A stretch of 64,000 nt of DNA from Cymbidium sinense (taxonomy: Eukaryota > Streptophyta > Magnoliopsida > Asparagales > Orchidaceae): positions 59,742,266-59,806,265 of the forward strand of contig CM038222.1 of NCBI GenBank assembly GCA_021442155.1. Direction: 5' to 3'. The position numbers were made by a program, and so were the translations under genes. The notes beneath the pieces are model-generated. The model was not told where the DNA came from. It ran no database searches and saw only the letters and a list, made by a program, of their open reading frames with translations. Below are positions 45,201 through 57,674 of this stretch, piece by piece. Every line of letters starts with the position of its first letter. Positions within the stretch are counted from its first letter, which is position 1.

Positions 45201-48200
45201 ATTACTTAAGTTAAACCCTTAGCTTAATTAATTAATCATGAGCCAAATTGCATTAGGCCCTTTTCTTCCTAGGTGCATTAAAATTTAAATTCCTTGTGAG
45301 TTTTATGTCATCTCATTGGCTCATAATTATTTGGTTAACTATGCTAAGGTGTAGTAAGGGTTAATTAACATACTTAATTCATACCTTAACCTAATCAAAA
45401 TCTAAAATGAATCTAATCATCTAAAAATTAAACAAAAATATCAAACACATGTGGGAATGGGTTAGGAATAACAAACTCAACTCACATTTTCAAAATTAAA
45501 TCAAATTCTAAATCAAACAAAAATCATACTAAATAAACTTTAATTTAAGCTTTCTTATTTCATAAGATTATTTGTAGGATTTAATTAAAGTGAATGTGTT
45601 TACATGCTTTCATTGCTTTAGTTCTTCTCCAACTTGTTAAATATGTGTGTCATGTGGTTTCATGCATCCATACTTTTCAAAATTCAAATTTAAAATGTAA
45701 ATGATTACTTTATGTCAAATTGCATGTTGGCTAAAGTAAAAAAATATGAGTGGCTATTATCACTATTAAATTCAAATTATTTTCAAAATATATGAATCAA
45801 TTATCAAAATTGAAAGTGTGTTACTTATATTTTAATTATAAGCTTGCATGTGAGTAAAATATAAGGATGTGCTTAGTATAGTTTTCCTTCTCTCTTTAGT
45901 ATAGTTTTGAATAGATTTGGTAAGATGTATGGTTCATTTGAAAAGAACTTAACACTTGCCTAATTCCATATCCTATTCATTCCTATACTATTACTTAAGA
46001 AGGATACTTATGCTTACACACATAAATTGTATAAATAAAATAAATCAACTAATACTAACTTTTGCATTCTTTCGTTTCCATTCATTTCTTTTGTACACAT
46101 GCTTGTATTTAAGGAAAGTGGTATATTAGTCCGGACAACCCCAGATTTCAAGGTTTTTAAGTAGTCTAAGTAGGTCTTGTACTTACACCTGGTTAACAAT
46201 GACACTATACTCACTTATGCCTTTCTTACTTTCATGTGTGCATGTGAAAATTGGATAAGAAACCCTTTTCTACTTAATGAAAATCATGCATCATAAACTT
46301 TCAAATTTCTTAAATGAATTACTTAGCATGCATCATAAAGTGTGTTAAACATTCTCATTTATGTGTATAGATATGCTTAGGACTCATTCATATGCATGTT
46401 ATACATGTTGGGAAAGAAATGAAGTGATGTATATTTTGTGAATTTGGTTCATTTTATTTAATCTTAAAATGCCTTTCTTTTTGAATAGGTTTGTTTAGAG
46501 TTCATCTAAACTTAGGATTAATTAAAACACTTAATAAAACATTCACTAAATAAAACTAAAACATGAATCTACTTTAGAAATTACTTAGGTTAGGGAAGAA
46601 AGAGAAGTTCTCTCTTTCCTCTCTTATAACTTAGTAATTAATTGTAGGATTCACTTGAACCTAATCACAACATGAAATAAAATCAATCCAAAATAATTAA
46701 ATCACTTAAATGAAACCCTCCTCTAAGTTGAAAATGCTTCACACGTAGGAAATTCTAACTTAAAGCCATAGTTAATCATACCACACAAACAACCAAAGCA
46801 CACACATTAGGCTAAGTCACCACTTCTAGCTTTAGGTTTGGGTGATGCATGTTTTGATGCTTGACTGAATGTTAGGATGTATGTATGTAGAATAAATGGT
46901 AAGGCGATCTTAGTCAAACCATTATTTTTCTAGGGATTGTGCTTAAGGGGCTTATAATAAATAAAAAATATAAATTTTTGCTTGTAGTGCTTATACCCCT
47001 AAGCATAATCCAATAGTCGTGGACTTAGTCACCCATGTGGGTGATAAGTCCAATATACATGCTTGGGATTTGTGGTTTGTTTAGCTAACCTTTATTTTGG
47101 TGTGTTAGCTAGATTTACTTTTCCTTTTCATGTAAATTTTGCAATTAGGATTTTGGAATGATTGTTGGATTAGATGAGCATTGGTCATAAGATCTCATGC
47201 ACCATGTGAAGCCTTTGAGCATAACCTTCCAACCATCCAAAAGAAGGAGACAAAGAAGAAAGAAGAAAAGAAGAATGAAGAAATGAACCTTGAAGACCCC
47301 ATAATAATGAATTCCTTGCTTAATTGTATTTAATTCATTTGTAAATCAGGTTGTATAAGGGTAGAGCTCTGCTACCCAATTTATTTTCAAGTTTGTGTGG
47401 TGGTACCCGACCACAACATCCTCTTATTCTTTTTATGATTAGCTTTATAAATTGATTGATGATTTGGTTAGCTTGTGCATTAAGTGACATCTTTTACCTA
47501 GTTTCTTCCTTACTTTATGTATGGCCTGGATGTAGATTAGCCTCTTAGTAAAAAAATAAATCTTTTACCAAATTTAATAACTCAAAACTAAAAATAAAAA
47601 ATTCATAACCTCACCTAAAGCTTATTTTTAAAATTAAGATAAAAGAATTAGCAACCACTTAGCTGGATGAGTATTTCTTTTATAACATCATGCACAAATG
47701 TATCTTATTTCACTCTTGATTGGAGGGCTTCCACCTTTGCCAGAGAAACTTGGCTTGACCTTTGAGAGCCATGGTGGAAACACACCTCCTCCCTTCTTGT
47801 TGATTTTGGCCAATAACCTTTTTTCTCATGCATTAGGCATATGAATCCTACTATCCTGAGTCAAAATAATTTTCTAAAAATAAAAATAAAATGAAATCTG
47901 AATTGCATTAGATTTAGGTCATTTGAAGCATGTCCTTACATGATCTAGTCTCTTTCTTAGTCTATTCCTAAATAAATAACAACCAAGCTATTTTGCATAA
48001 GTATATGACTTGCCTACATGCATTTAAAATCGTAGAAGGATTTAGTTGGCGGCCACCCCCAGGAGGTTATAAGCCCAAATAGTTGGGTGGTTTGTCCTCT
48101 CTTGTGGAGGTAAACCAAATACCCATTTTCACTTTAGATTTAGGTTGTACTTTTGGCCCTCGCCAAAGCTCCCTAGATTTAGATTCTAAGATTGCTTCTC

Positions 48201-48885
48201 CCTATTGTGGGCCATAAGCATAAATCCTTACCTCTTAGTCATTTTTATAATCTAGTGTTATGGAATCATAAGCCCTAAATTTCTAATGAAAATCTCAACT
48301 CAAACAAATTAAATCAATTTCAAAAATGTAAAGCCTAATCATAGGATAGTTTGAGATGCTCGCTAGGTTTTCTAGTATCATGGGCATCTCCCACTCATCT
48401 CCCTTTTGGCTTCGATAATAACTCCCTCTCTTTGATCAGTCCCATTTGATCTTTAAAAATGAACTAATCGATTGATAGTCCTTTCCTATTGAAATCTTTG
48501 AAGACAATAATCATTCACCTTAATCAAGAGTATTCCTAAAGGATCCCGTCTCTTAGGATGTAATTAACTATGGGGGCTTGCCCCTATAGGGAACTAACGA
48601 ACTCAATTTAAAATAAACCATACTTTACTTTTCCATGTAAAGTTGGGGAAGAATCTCTGGTACATATGTAGACCCATTATCTTTAGGAGTCCTTATTAAG
48701 GTGATTAGGTCCATTAAAGGGTAGTGACTTCTATCTCCCAAGATAGTATACTATTCCTTGATGATGTATCTGGTCACCTAAATAAGCACATCTGTAGATT
48801 TGCGTGGCATCCCAAAAAGATGAATTTTTATTTTCTTGCTTTTCACCACAGATGGAGGCGATTATATAGAAAATTTTCACCCACA
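42256..48885 (+). mobile_element. 3' LTR of element A, 5'-truncated, about 6.6 kb
   Basis: Aligns with 23140-29810 and ends CACCCACA at 48885 before AAGTG. It retains one 180-bp repeat unit (42280-42480) that the 5' LTR lacks, and lacks the first several hundred bases. Many deletions of 2-10 bases relative to the 5' LTR cluster at 42700-44560. Hairpin 43812-43830, donor-like AG|GTATGG 44172/44173, AATAAA 48612-48617. Confidence 0.85.
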
Positions 48886-48890
48886 AAGTG
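48886..48890. repeat. Right target-site duplication of element A (AAGTG)
   Basis: Follows CACCCACA and is paired with AAGAG at 22738-22742. Confidence 0.85.
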
Positions 48891-48978
48891 TCTTAAAACT
48901 AAAGAACTCTAAATGTCTAGAGGAGTCCTATGTCTAAGATGGAGAAGTTGAAACCTCACTCCAAAAGTGAGGTCAATA
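48886..48978 (-). mobile_element. 5' end of the 5' LTR of element B (rest at 15831-22742)
   Basis: Continues exactly where 22742 stops (AAGTGTCTTAAAACTAAAG...) and runs to CACTCCAAAAGTGAGGTCAATA, the inverted LTR start. The expected terminal TG reads TA here (CAATA on the plus strand), consistent with C-to-T decay. This is the right border of B. Confidence 0.85.
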
Positions 48979-51304
48979 GTAGACAATCATGATCTCCAAA
49001 GATTTCAAGCCAAGATTATCAAAGGACTAGCTATGTTGGAAAATCAAATGGGATAGATCAAAAGGAGAGACTTATTTTGGAAGCCAAAGGAGATGAGTAG
49101 GGAATGCTTATGATACTAGGAAGCCTAGTAAGCAATCAAATCTATCCTATGGTTGGACTTTATATTTTTGAAATTGAAAAGAGTTAATTGTTTAAGTTGT
49201 CATTTTATTAGAATACTAGGACTTATAATCCCGCAACATAAGATTGTGGAAATGCATAAGAGGTGAGTATTTATGCTTGTAGCCTAAAGGAAATAGCTAC
49301 CTGGGATCCTAAGCTAGGGTACTTTGGTACAAACCATAAGCACATCCTAAATATAAATGAAAGGTGGACATAATGGTCTACCTCCACAAGTGATGATAGA
49401 TCATCCGACTGTTGGACTTACTATTTGGAGTGGCCACAAACTAACACCTCTGACACTTAAAATCCATGTAGGAAAGTCTTATGCTTTGCAAGATGGCTAG
49501 ACTGTTATTTATTTAAAAAGGAGACTAAGTCCTTAAACTCACTCCCTAAGAGACTAGAGAATGAGTGTTATGGATTCATGACTTAATCTAATGCAAAATT
49601 TATCAAATTTATCTGATTCTTTTGGACTTTTTATTTTGACACAAGCTATGGGATTTTATATGCTTAAATGCATGAGAACTTAATTATGGGCCACATCAAA
49701 AGAGAAAGGGGTGTTCTTCCATCAAAGGCCCTCATAGGTTAAGGCATTATTCTCTAGCACAGATGGAAGCCCCCTCTTAACAAGAGTGGAAGAATATGAC
49801 ATGCATGATGTTATACATACAATCATCCAGCTAAGGGGTTGCTAAATATTTTTTTATCTTGATTTAATTCCTAGGCTTTATAGTGAGGTTATGAGTTATT
49901 TTAAATTTTGTGAGTTATTAATTGGGCTAGAAAAATTAATTTTTTCCTAAGAGCCTATTGCATTCAAGCCACACATTCAAATAATAAACATGAAGAAACT
50001 AGGAAAAATATGCAATTTTAGTGCGCAATTTAAATACAACATCAAATAATTTTATAGACTATCGTAAAAGAATAAAAGGCAGGTGCAGTCGTGTTCCGTC
50101 ATACACCCCAAAAAGATAAAAAAAGGTAGGTAGTTGAGCTCTATCCTTATACAACCTGGATTACAAAAATAATACATGTTATGGTGGTCTTCTTTTTCTT
50201 CATTTCTTCCTTCTCTTTCTTTTGATTTGATTTACTCCAAAGACATCACAAGGCACCCCAAGGACTAAGCTTTTGTCCACTGCTCATCCTAATCCCCCAT
50301 AACACTATTAATAATTCCTAATGCAAAATTACATTAAAAATAGGAAAAGTAAATCTAGCTACACCTGCAAAACAAATGTTACCTAAACACACCATAAAAT
50401 CCAAGTAGTTATATGAATAATTTGGACTTAGCACCCCATATATGGGTAACCAAGCCCACTTGTCTTAACATGGGTTACACTTAGTGGCTAAGAAACCTGC
50501 GCAGTAAAAGCATTTATATTTTTATTACAGCGGCCCCTTAAGCATAACCCCCTACAGAAAATATGATTAGACTAATAACGACCTAACATCTAGACTACGC
50601 ACATACACCCTTACATCTAGTCTACAATATTACATCACAAAACAAAACATTCATCACACATACACCACCCTAACTTAGCACTAGAAGTGGTGACTTTGTA
50701 TTCTAATGTGTGTGCTTAAGGATTATGTGGTATGTATTAATTAGACATTAATGTTGAAGTTTTCTAAGTGTAAAATAATTCAATTTTAACATGGAATGTT
50801 GGTTTCACTTCAAGTTGTTTAGTTGATTTTGCACGTTTTAATTTATTATTTATTTGGTTCCATAAGACCCTACACTTAACATCTAAGTGTTATAAAGAGA
50901 AGAAAGAGGATTGCCCTCATTCATCCCTACCTTAAGTCATTTTTTTTAAAGTATGTTATTATGACTTAGTTTCTTTTAGTGAATGGCTTATTACATATTT
51001 TAATCAGTCCTAGGTTTAGGTTCACCTTAAATAACCTTATTCAAACTGAAAAGCTTCTTAAGAATAATTGGGATGAATTTCTATCACATGACACATGTTC
51101 ATTAATTTATTTCCATGACATGCAACATGCAAATGATTGGATCCTAAGTATACTTATACATATAATATGTCTTAACACACTTAGATGATGTATGTAATGA
51201 AGTATATTTAAATTTTATATTCCATTTAATTAGATTAATATGAATGCATGTCTTTTTTAATAGAAAAAGGAGACTTCCATTAGCTGCATGTACACTCAAA
51301 TGTA

Positions 51305-51690
51305 TTAAAGTTTTAAGCGGGTACGATGCCGTTGTTTCGCACTAGGGGAATGAGGTAAAGACCTCCTTAGGGATACTTAAATTCGTGCGTCCCCCGGATG
51401 TCCAGACTAATATACCCACTATTCTTATATACATATAAATGTGTACACAACTATAAGGATGAAGAGTCATGCAAAAGAAGAAATTAATTTGATTGAATTA
51501 TGACTTTCTATTCATTAGTCACATTGCACATACATATGTGTAAGAGATATGAGTAGGTACGATACATTATTTCACACCAGGGGAATGAGGTAAAGACCTC
51601 CTTAGGGCTACTTAAAGTCGTGCATGCCCGGGATGTCAAGACTAATATACCGCTCTTCTTATATACATATGAATGTACAATTAATCATAA
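51305..51690 (-). repeat. Tandem duplication of the conserved LTR block in LTR C
   Basis: GGGGAATGAGGTAAAGACCT and GATGTC(C/A)AGACTAATATACC recur about 245 bp apart. Other LTRs have a single copy (7780-7880, 27000-27110, 46115-46210, 18540-18640, 57675-57770). Confidence 0.8.
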
Positions 51691-52559
51691 GAAAAAGAAG
51701 TCATGCAAAATGTTGTGTTCTTTTGATCATATGATTTACACATGTGATATGAAATTCTTTCTAAGCCTTAGCATGGACATACATAGGAATGGATTTGGAC
51801 AAATGTTGTGTTCTTTTTCAAAAGAACTATACATATGTAAATCCTATGTAAGCCCATGAAAAGTAAAGAGAGATGACTTCATTCCACATATCTTAGATAA
51901 TAAACATATGCAAACTCATAAATATATTATAATTGATTTATACACTTCTAAAAGTAATTTTTTTATTTAACAGTGATAATAGCCACGCCTATTTTTAATA
52001 TAAGTCAACACATGCAATTTGGCATAAAAGAAATCATTTTGTTTAATTAATTTTTGAAAGATATGAATGCATGATCATATATGGAAAATAACATTTAATA
52101 TGATTGGAAAGAAATAAAAGCACATAAGCACATGATTTCATTCAATCCAATTAAATTCTAAGGGCAGCCATATTAAATAAGATCATTTAAGACAAATTAA
52201 AGTTTCTTAATGTCATTCTGATTTCATGTTTGATTTGATTCAAGAAATATAAGAAGAGATTTTCTAATCCTATTCCATGCCCCATGTTTGTGATTTAATT
52301 TGGTTTAATAAGGAATAATTAAGTGAATTTTATGAATTAATTAAGTTGGATCCTTAATTAAATCAATTAATTACCCTTACCTATGCTTCTTTTATTTGAT
52401 TAACCACTTAATTATAAGCGATAAATGACATGAACATGTGAGAAAATAAGATTGCAATGCTCCTAAAGAACCTAATGCAATTGACTCATAATTAAGGATT
52501 AATTAAGTTAAAGAAAATAATTAAGTACTTTTATGATTCCCCCATACTTATGGGTTAAT

Positions 52560-54960
52560 CACAATTTCCTTAAAGGATCTTTATATTGTTAAACACATAA
52601 AGAGGAACCCTTAATTTGATTGCTTGTACTTAAGGTTTGATTTGATTTGATTTATTTGAATGATTTAGTTGAATTAATTTGATTTGATTAGTATTTATTA
52701 CATTTGTTTTGTATTTGTTTACTTTCATGTAATTTGATTAATTAATTTTTTAATTAGATGTTTTGATTCAATTAAATCATGATAATTCAATATCCTTTTA
52801 AATTAATATCTATTTTTTTATTATAGTTATGTGATTTAATTTTATGTTTATTTGATTTAATTATGGTTCGTTTATTTATAGTTTGATTGGATTAGATTAA
52901 TTGAGATTTCATTTTTGTTTTAATTGAGTATGATTCTTTGTAATTAGAATTTTATTTTTAATCTCATCCATTTTCCATGTTTATTAAATTTTGGTTTGTA
53001 TTTTGATTTCATACATTGGATTGTTAATTAGTTTATCTTATTTAAGTAGGTTGAATGAGATTTGATTTGATTACATATTAAATTGATGAAAGTCTTTCTT
53101 TATTTGATTTAATTTGATTTGATTAGTTTTATTGATCTTTGGGTTTGCTTAGGTTCAATGTAATTATTAGTTTAATTAGGAAGTGTGTTTAGGTTTATTA
53201 TTAAATTAAATAAGGATTTGTTTAATTTTTAATTAGGTTTTATATTTATTTAGATTGATGATGTAATTAATGACTTAATGATTTAGATTTAATTTAGGAT
53301 TCGATTAGCATTTAATTGCAATTTAATTATGTTCAAATTTATGTTTAATTAAGACTAAGTTTAGTATAATTAATTTGATTAACTTAATTAGCTTATTTAA
53401 GAGGTGTGGTCAATTATTAAATTAAATAAATATTTTTTAATTTTTAATTTGATTTCTTATTTATTTAGGTTAATTATGTAATTAATGACTTAATGATTTA
53501 AGTTTAAATTAAGATTTAATTGGCATTTAATTGCATTTAATATTTAGTTAACCATAAGTTTAATATGATTAATTTGATTAACTTAATTAGTTTATTTAAG
53601 AGGTGATTAAATTAATAAGTAGATTAATTAAGTGTTTGATTTGAATTAATTTTAATGTGATCAATAAATTTAATTTGGTTTACTAAGATGATGAATTATT
53701 CATTAAGTTTGCATTAATTAAATGTTTAATTAATTAAGTTTGATTAAGGGTAATTAAATTTTTAAATCATTAGATTAATTGAAGGTTTGTTTAATTATAG
53801 ATTAATGACTTAATACCCATATGACTTATTTGATTTGATAGTTTTACTAAGAATTTACCAAATTTTGATTAAGTGATTATTAATTTCATTACAATTTCAT
53901 ATGTATTGATTTGAAGTTGTTAGAGTTTATGTATTAATGGCTACTAATCATCTTATTCCAAATGGATTTTAAATGATTTCATATCTTACTAAGTTTATGT
54001 ATTAATGGCTAATTAATCATCTTATTCCAAATGGATTGATTTTAAATGTGATTTACTCATATCTTAATTAAGTTTGCTTTAGCTTTATTGGGTTTAATTT
54101 GATTAATATCAAATGATTATGTTGAATTGGTTTATTAATCAATTTTATTTTTAGTTTATTTAATGATTGATTAATATTAAATTTTTTTTAATTTGTTAAG
54201 TAGTTTCATATGATTAAGATTCAATGCTTGGTATATGTTTGACAAGATTAGTTTGGTTTTATAACAAAGTTTCATTGATTTATTCAATTATGAGTTTGAT
54301 TTAAAGATCTCATCATTTAACTAAATTTCATTAACTCAATTAGGTATAATTATGTTTAAATTTAATTTCATTTGAGGGATACATGATACTTTTCTGATTT
54401 AAGGTTTGATTACAAATCATTTGGGTATTACATCACTTTTATTTTGATTTGGTGTTTAAATTATTTTTAGAATATATTTTAATTAATTCCTTAATTGATT
54501 AAACTTTAATCTTAAGTGTTTGTTTGGGGCTCATTAGGATTCAGAAAATCACATTATTTTCTTAAGAGTTCTAGATGTCAACTGAAGTGATTTAAGTTAT
54601 TTTGAAGATTTTTCTATAATTTTATGGATTTTTATTTGATTTGTTCTATTAAAATGAACAATCTGAACTTCAAAATTTAATTTCTCCCAATCCGAAAGTC
54701 CTTTTAACTTGAGATTTTTACGGTATGTGTGTTTAACTCTTATTTCAATCTCTGAAAATTTCAATTCAATCAGACTTGTATTTTTAGAGTAATTAATAAA
54801 ATTTGATTTTCACTAAAACTTAAATTAAGCTAAAACCGTTCGTTAGAGTTTGGAGATTTTTGGTTCGTTGGACTCCTCCCGGACTAACAGATCCAATGAG
54901 CCCTTTATTTATAATTTTTCACTAAGTATTTATTTTTTATGAATTTTCAAAATTTATGAC
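52560..54960 (-). repeat. AT-rich low-complexity expansion in LTR C
   Basis: About 2.4 kb, dominated by TTAATT, GATTTGATT and AATTAAG words, where the LTR of B has only about 0.5 kb (19560-20040). Local duplications are visible: about 190-bp period at 53220-53600 and about 70 bp at 53920-54060 (CATCTTATTCCAAATGGATT twice). No ORF. Confidence 0.75.
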
Positions 54961-55004
54961 ACTTAAATAATTTTTAAAATAAAAAATATGTGATTTTCCT
55001 AGTT

Positions 55005-55345
55005 GCGGTCGGCAGGCAATGCGATGTCTCGCAACGTGCGATTAGGCGTCGCTATCGCCGCGCGATCTTGGCCCACATGGTGCCGCATCGGAGAATGGCG
55101 AAAGCTAGCGGCGTCGGATCATGAAATGCGGTCGGTGCGAACCATCGATTGTAGATCGAGCGGTCATTCAATCCACTCGAGGTGGAAGCCACAATGTGCG
55201 TGATACGGGCCGTCGATCATGGATCGTATGGTCTGAATCTGATTCACAGTCCAAATGGCCGAGATCACATGGATCATGGTGTGAGACGGGATATGGATCA
55301 CCCGATCTACGCGATCTGAGCCTTCCGATCTCCATAAATGGGAGA
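55005..55345 (-). other. CpG-dense block in LTR C
   Basis: GC-rich with many intact CG dinucleotides (GGTCGGCAGGC, CGCCGCGCGATC) and frequent GATC, flanked by extreme AT. Equivalent blocks in B (20070-20350) and D (59100-59410) are less CpG-rich. The open frames here are a side effect of base composition. Confidence 0.65.
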
Positions 55346-57674
55346 TCGAATGGTCTTTACTTCCGCGGATTGATGAATAGTAAAATGCCCGTTAAATCAA
55401 AATAAAATCTCATCCAAATAGGCTCATTTTCATGGCAATTTTTATCGAAAAATCTCCCAATTCGTATTAAGACTAAGTATAATGAAAAATGCAGGGCTTT
55501 TCTAAGGAAATTCCTAAAAATAGTGACACAAATAGAAGTTCCTAAGGATGGCTAAAGTTTGGCAAAATTACCTCACCGGGGATGCTTTCTAGCGGTAGTG
55601 AATATCCAAGCAAGCTCCTAGGTGCAAGAGGAAGTTTTGGAATGAGTATAGCCTTTGCCTTTACTTTGAAATGATGTATCTTTTGGTGCTTGCCATTTCC
55701 TCTTTGAAATCAACCCGATTTTAATATTTTTAGCTCAAGAGAAGAGGGGAAGTGGTGGCTGGTTACTTTGGGAACTCTAAGAGATGAAAATGAGAGGAAT
55801 AGAATGACCCTTTCTACTTCTAACTCCCTTAGTTTTAATGTGGTCAAAAATCCACCTTTTCTTTGAAATTTTAGCTCCAAAGTGTTGTCATTTGGCTTGG
55901 GGTGGTTGGGATAGATGATGGCTTGATTGAAGACTTTGGATTTAGCTATCAAAGTCTTCATTTGCTGCCATATGATCAGCACCATTGAATGCAAATGTTG
56001 GGGAGGAGTTGAATGCATGTGATGGGGAGAATTAAATGAGGTTGGGTGAAATCCTATGTGCGAGAGGATTCATGAGGGATTTAATTGGGTTGGGTTAATT
56101 TTGGGCTAATCCCAAATGGGTTTGAGTCAGGTTTGATTATCCCCCAATGGGTTAAGGCTTTGTTTCAAGGGATTTGGCTCAATTTGGATCATATGGGTCA
56201 CATTGGGTCATATCAGGTTACGTTGACCAATTGGTCAAATTGGGTCAAACCAAGGCTTAGGTTAGGTTCAAATGATAATTTGAAGAATTTTTGTATGATC
56301 AATTTGATTTAATTGGCTTATAATTGATTTTGGCTCATTTGGAATCAAATGGGTCAAATGGGTCAAGTTGATAAATTTGACCAAAATTGGCTAAATTGGC
56401 TTGGGTTATGGGCTGATTCATGTTCAATTGGCTAATTGAAGATGAATGTGATCTTTGGTTCAAATCAATTTATATTTAATTTGGATTTAGGCCAAATTGA
56501 TCCTTTAGGACAAATTGGGCTAGGTTGGGTCATGTTGACCAATTGGTCAAATTATGCTCAATTATGGCTTTGGTTAAGTTCAATAATCAATTTGGAATGA
56601 AATTGAGCCATTGGTTACAATCAATTTGGGTCAGATCATGATTTGACCCAATTTGATCCTTTAGGCCCATTTAGGTCAACTTGGATCAAATGGCCAATTG
56701 GGCTTGGTTTGGCTCAATTAGTTGTCAAGTCATATTTAAATATTAATTTTGGATTGATTCCAATCATTTCAATCAATTTGATGTAGGATGAGTTTTGACT
56801 AATTTTAGTTTATTTGGGCTAAGGTTTGACTTGATCAAATGACTAAGTTGATTTTGTTTGTACCAAATTCATTGTAATTGATCAGCCTAGGGAGATCAAT
56901 AATCATCGTGGAAGGTTTTGGTGAGATTGGTTCAATCTAATTTTGGTTGGATTAGAAGTTGGCTCAAATGGATCCTTTAGGTTACTTTGGGTCAATTAGA
57001 TTGGTTTTGGTTTGATTTGAGTTTAGTTGAACTTATATATGAGCCTGAATTGAAATATAAATTCAACAATAATTAATTTGGAGTTTAAGTGATTTTGGTT
57101 CATTTGAAAATTTTCAAGTCAAAAGGACTAGGTTGGGTTTGACTTGGGTTGGCTTATATTTGATTTGATGACTGTAGGTTTCATTTATATTTCGGTAGAT
57201 AATTGAATGAATGATTTATTCAAGAGAAAATCTATTATTTTTGATTTGATTTGGATAGAATTTGGCTAAGTCCAAAGAATTGGCTTAAAGGGTATAACTT
57301 GGATTTTGGTTTAATGTTAGATTTGGTATTGGGGTTTGAATTTGATTTTGGGTTTCAATCATTTGGAGTCAAATTTGGGATATGGATTTGGAATTTGGAA
57401 TTTGGATTTGAATTTGAGGGTTAGTTTGAGATTTGAATCTAGGTTTGATTTGAGAAAGTGTATCTAGATTGGGTTTAGGCTATAGGATAGGTAATTTTTT
57501 TAAGCCCTAAAACATAGCCTAATCTTATGATTAACCCTTCTAAGTCTCTAAGCTTAGATTAAATATTCATCTAATCACTAGATGTGTCTTATAACTAAGG
57601 AGTTCTTAGTGTCTAGAAGAGTCTTAAGTTTAAGAAGAGGAGGTTAAGAGCTCACTCCAAAAGTGAGGTCAATA

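Larger units (their letters stand above)
22743..48885 (+). mobile_element. Element A: near-complete Tat/Ogre-like Ty3/gypsy retrotransposon, about 26.1 kb
   Basis: Layout: 5' LTR (22743-29810), PBS (29819-29836), hairpin-array leader, pre-gag region, gag, zinc-knuckle-like region, protease, RT, RNase H, second RNase H, integrase, 3' untranslated region, 3' LTR (about 42256-48885). LTR ends are TGTC... and ...CACCCACA, with a one-mismatch 5-bp duplication. Stretches of the two LTRs look roughly 93-95% identical by eye (for example 27285-27600 with 46380-46700), so the insertion is not recent. All ORFs are broken, so it is non-autonomous now. Its length is at the upper end of what is known for plant LTR elements; Ogre elements reach about 25 kb. 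Confidence 0.9.
48979..57674 (-). mobile_element. LTR C (minus), interrupted by element B; about 9 kb when the missing 3' end is counted
   Basis: At 48979 the sequence enters an LTR interior at the point equivalent to about 16185 of the LTR of B, so about 355 bp of its 3' end lie left of the window beyond B. The right end is CACTCCAAAAGTGAGGTCAATA at 57674. Contents in plus order: conserved block in two tandem copies (51305-51440, 51548-51690), very AT-rich expansion (52560-54960), CpG-dense block (55005-55345), donor-like GAG|GTAA (55572/55571), W-box array (56160-57000). It holds no host gene. I cannot tell whether it is a solo LTR or belongs to a larger element. Confidence 0.8.

Noticed and set aside
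55003..55405. Overlapping open frames of 66 and 94 codons
   Set aside because: Caused by local GC richness; no counterpart in other LTRs.
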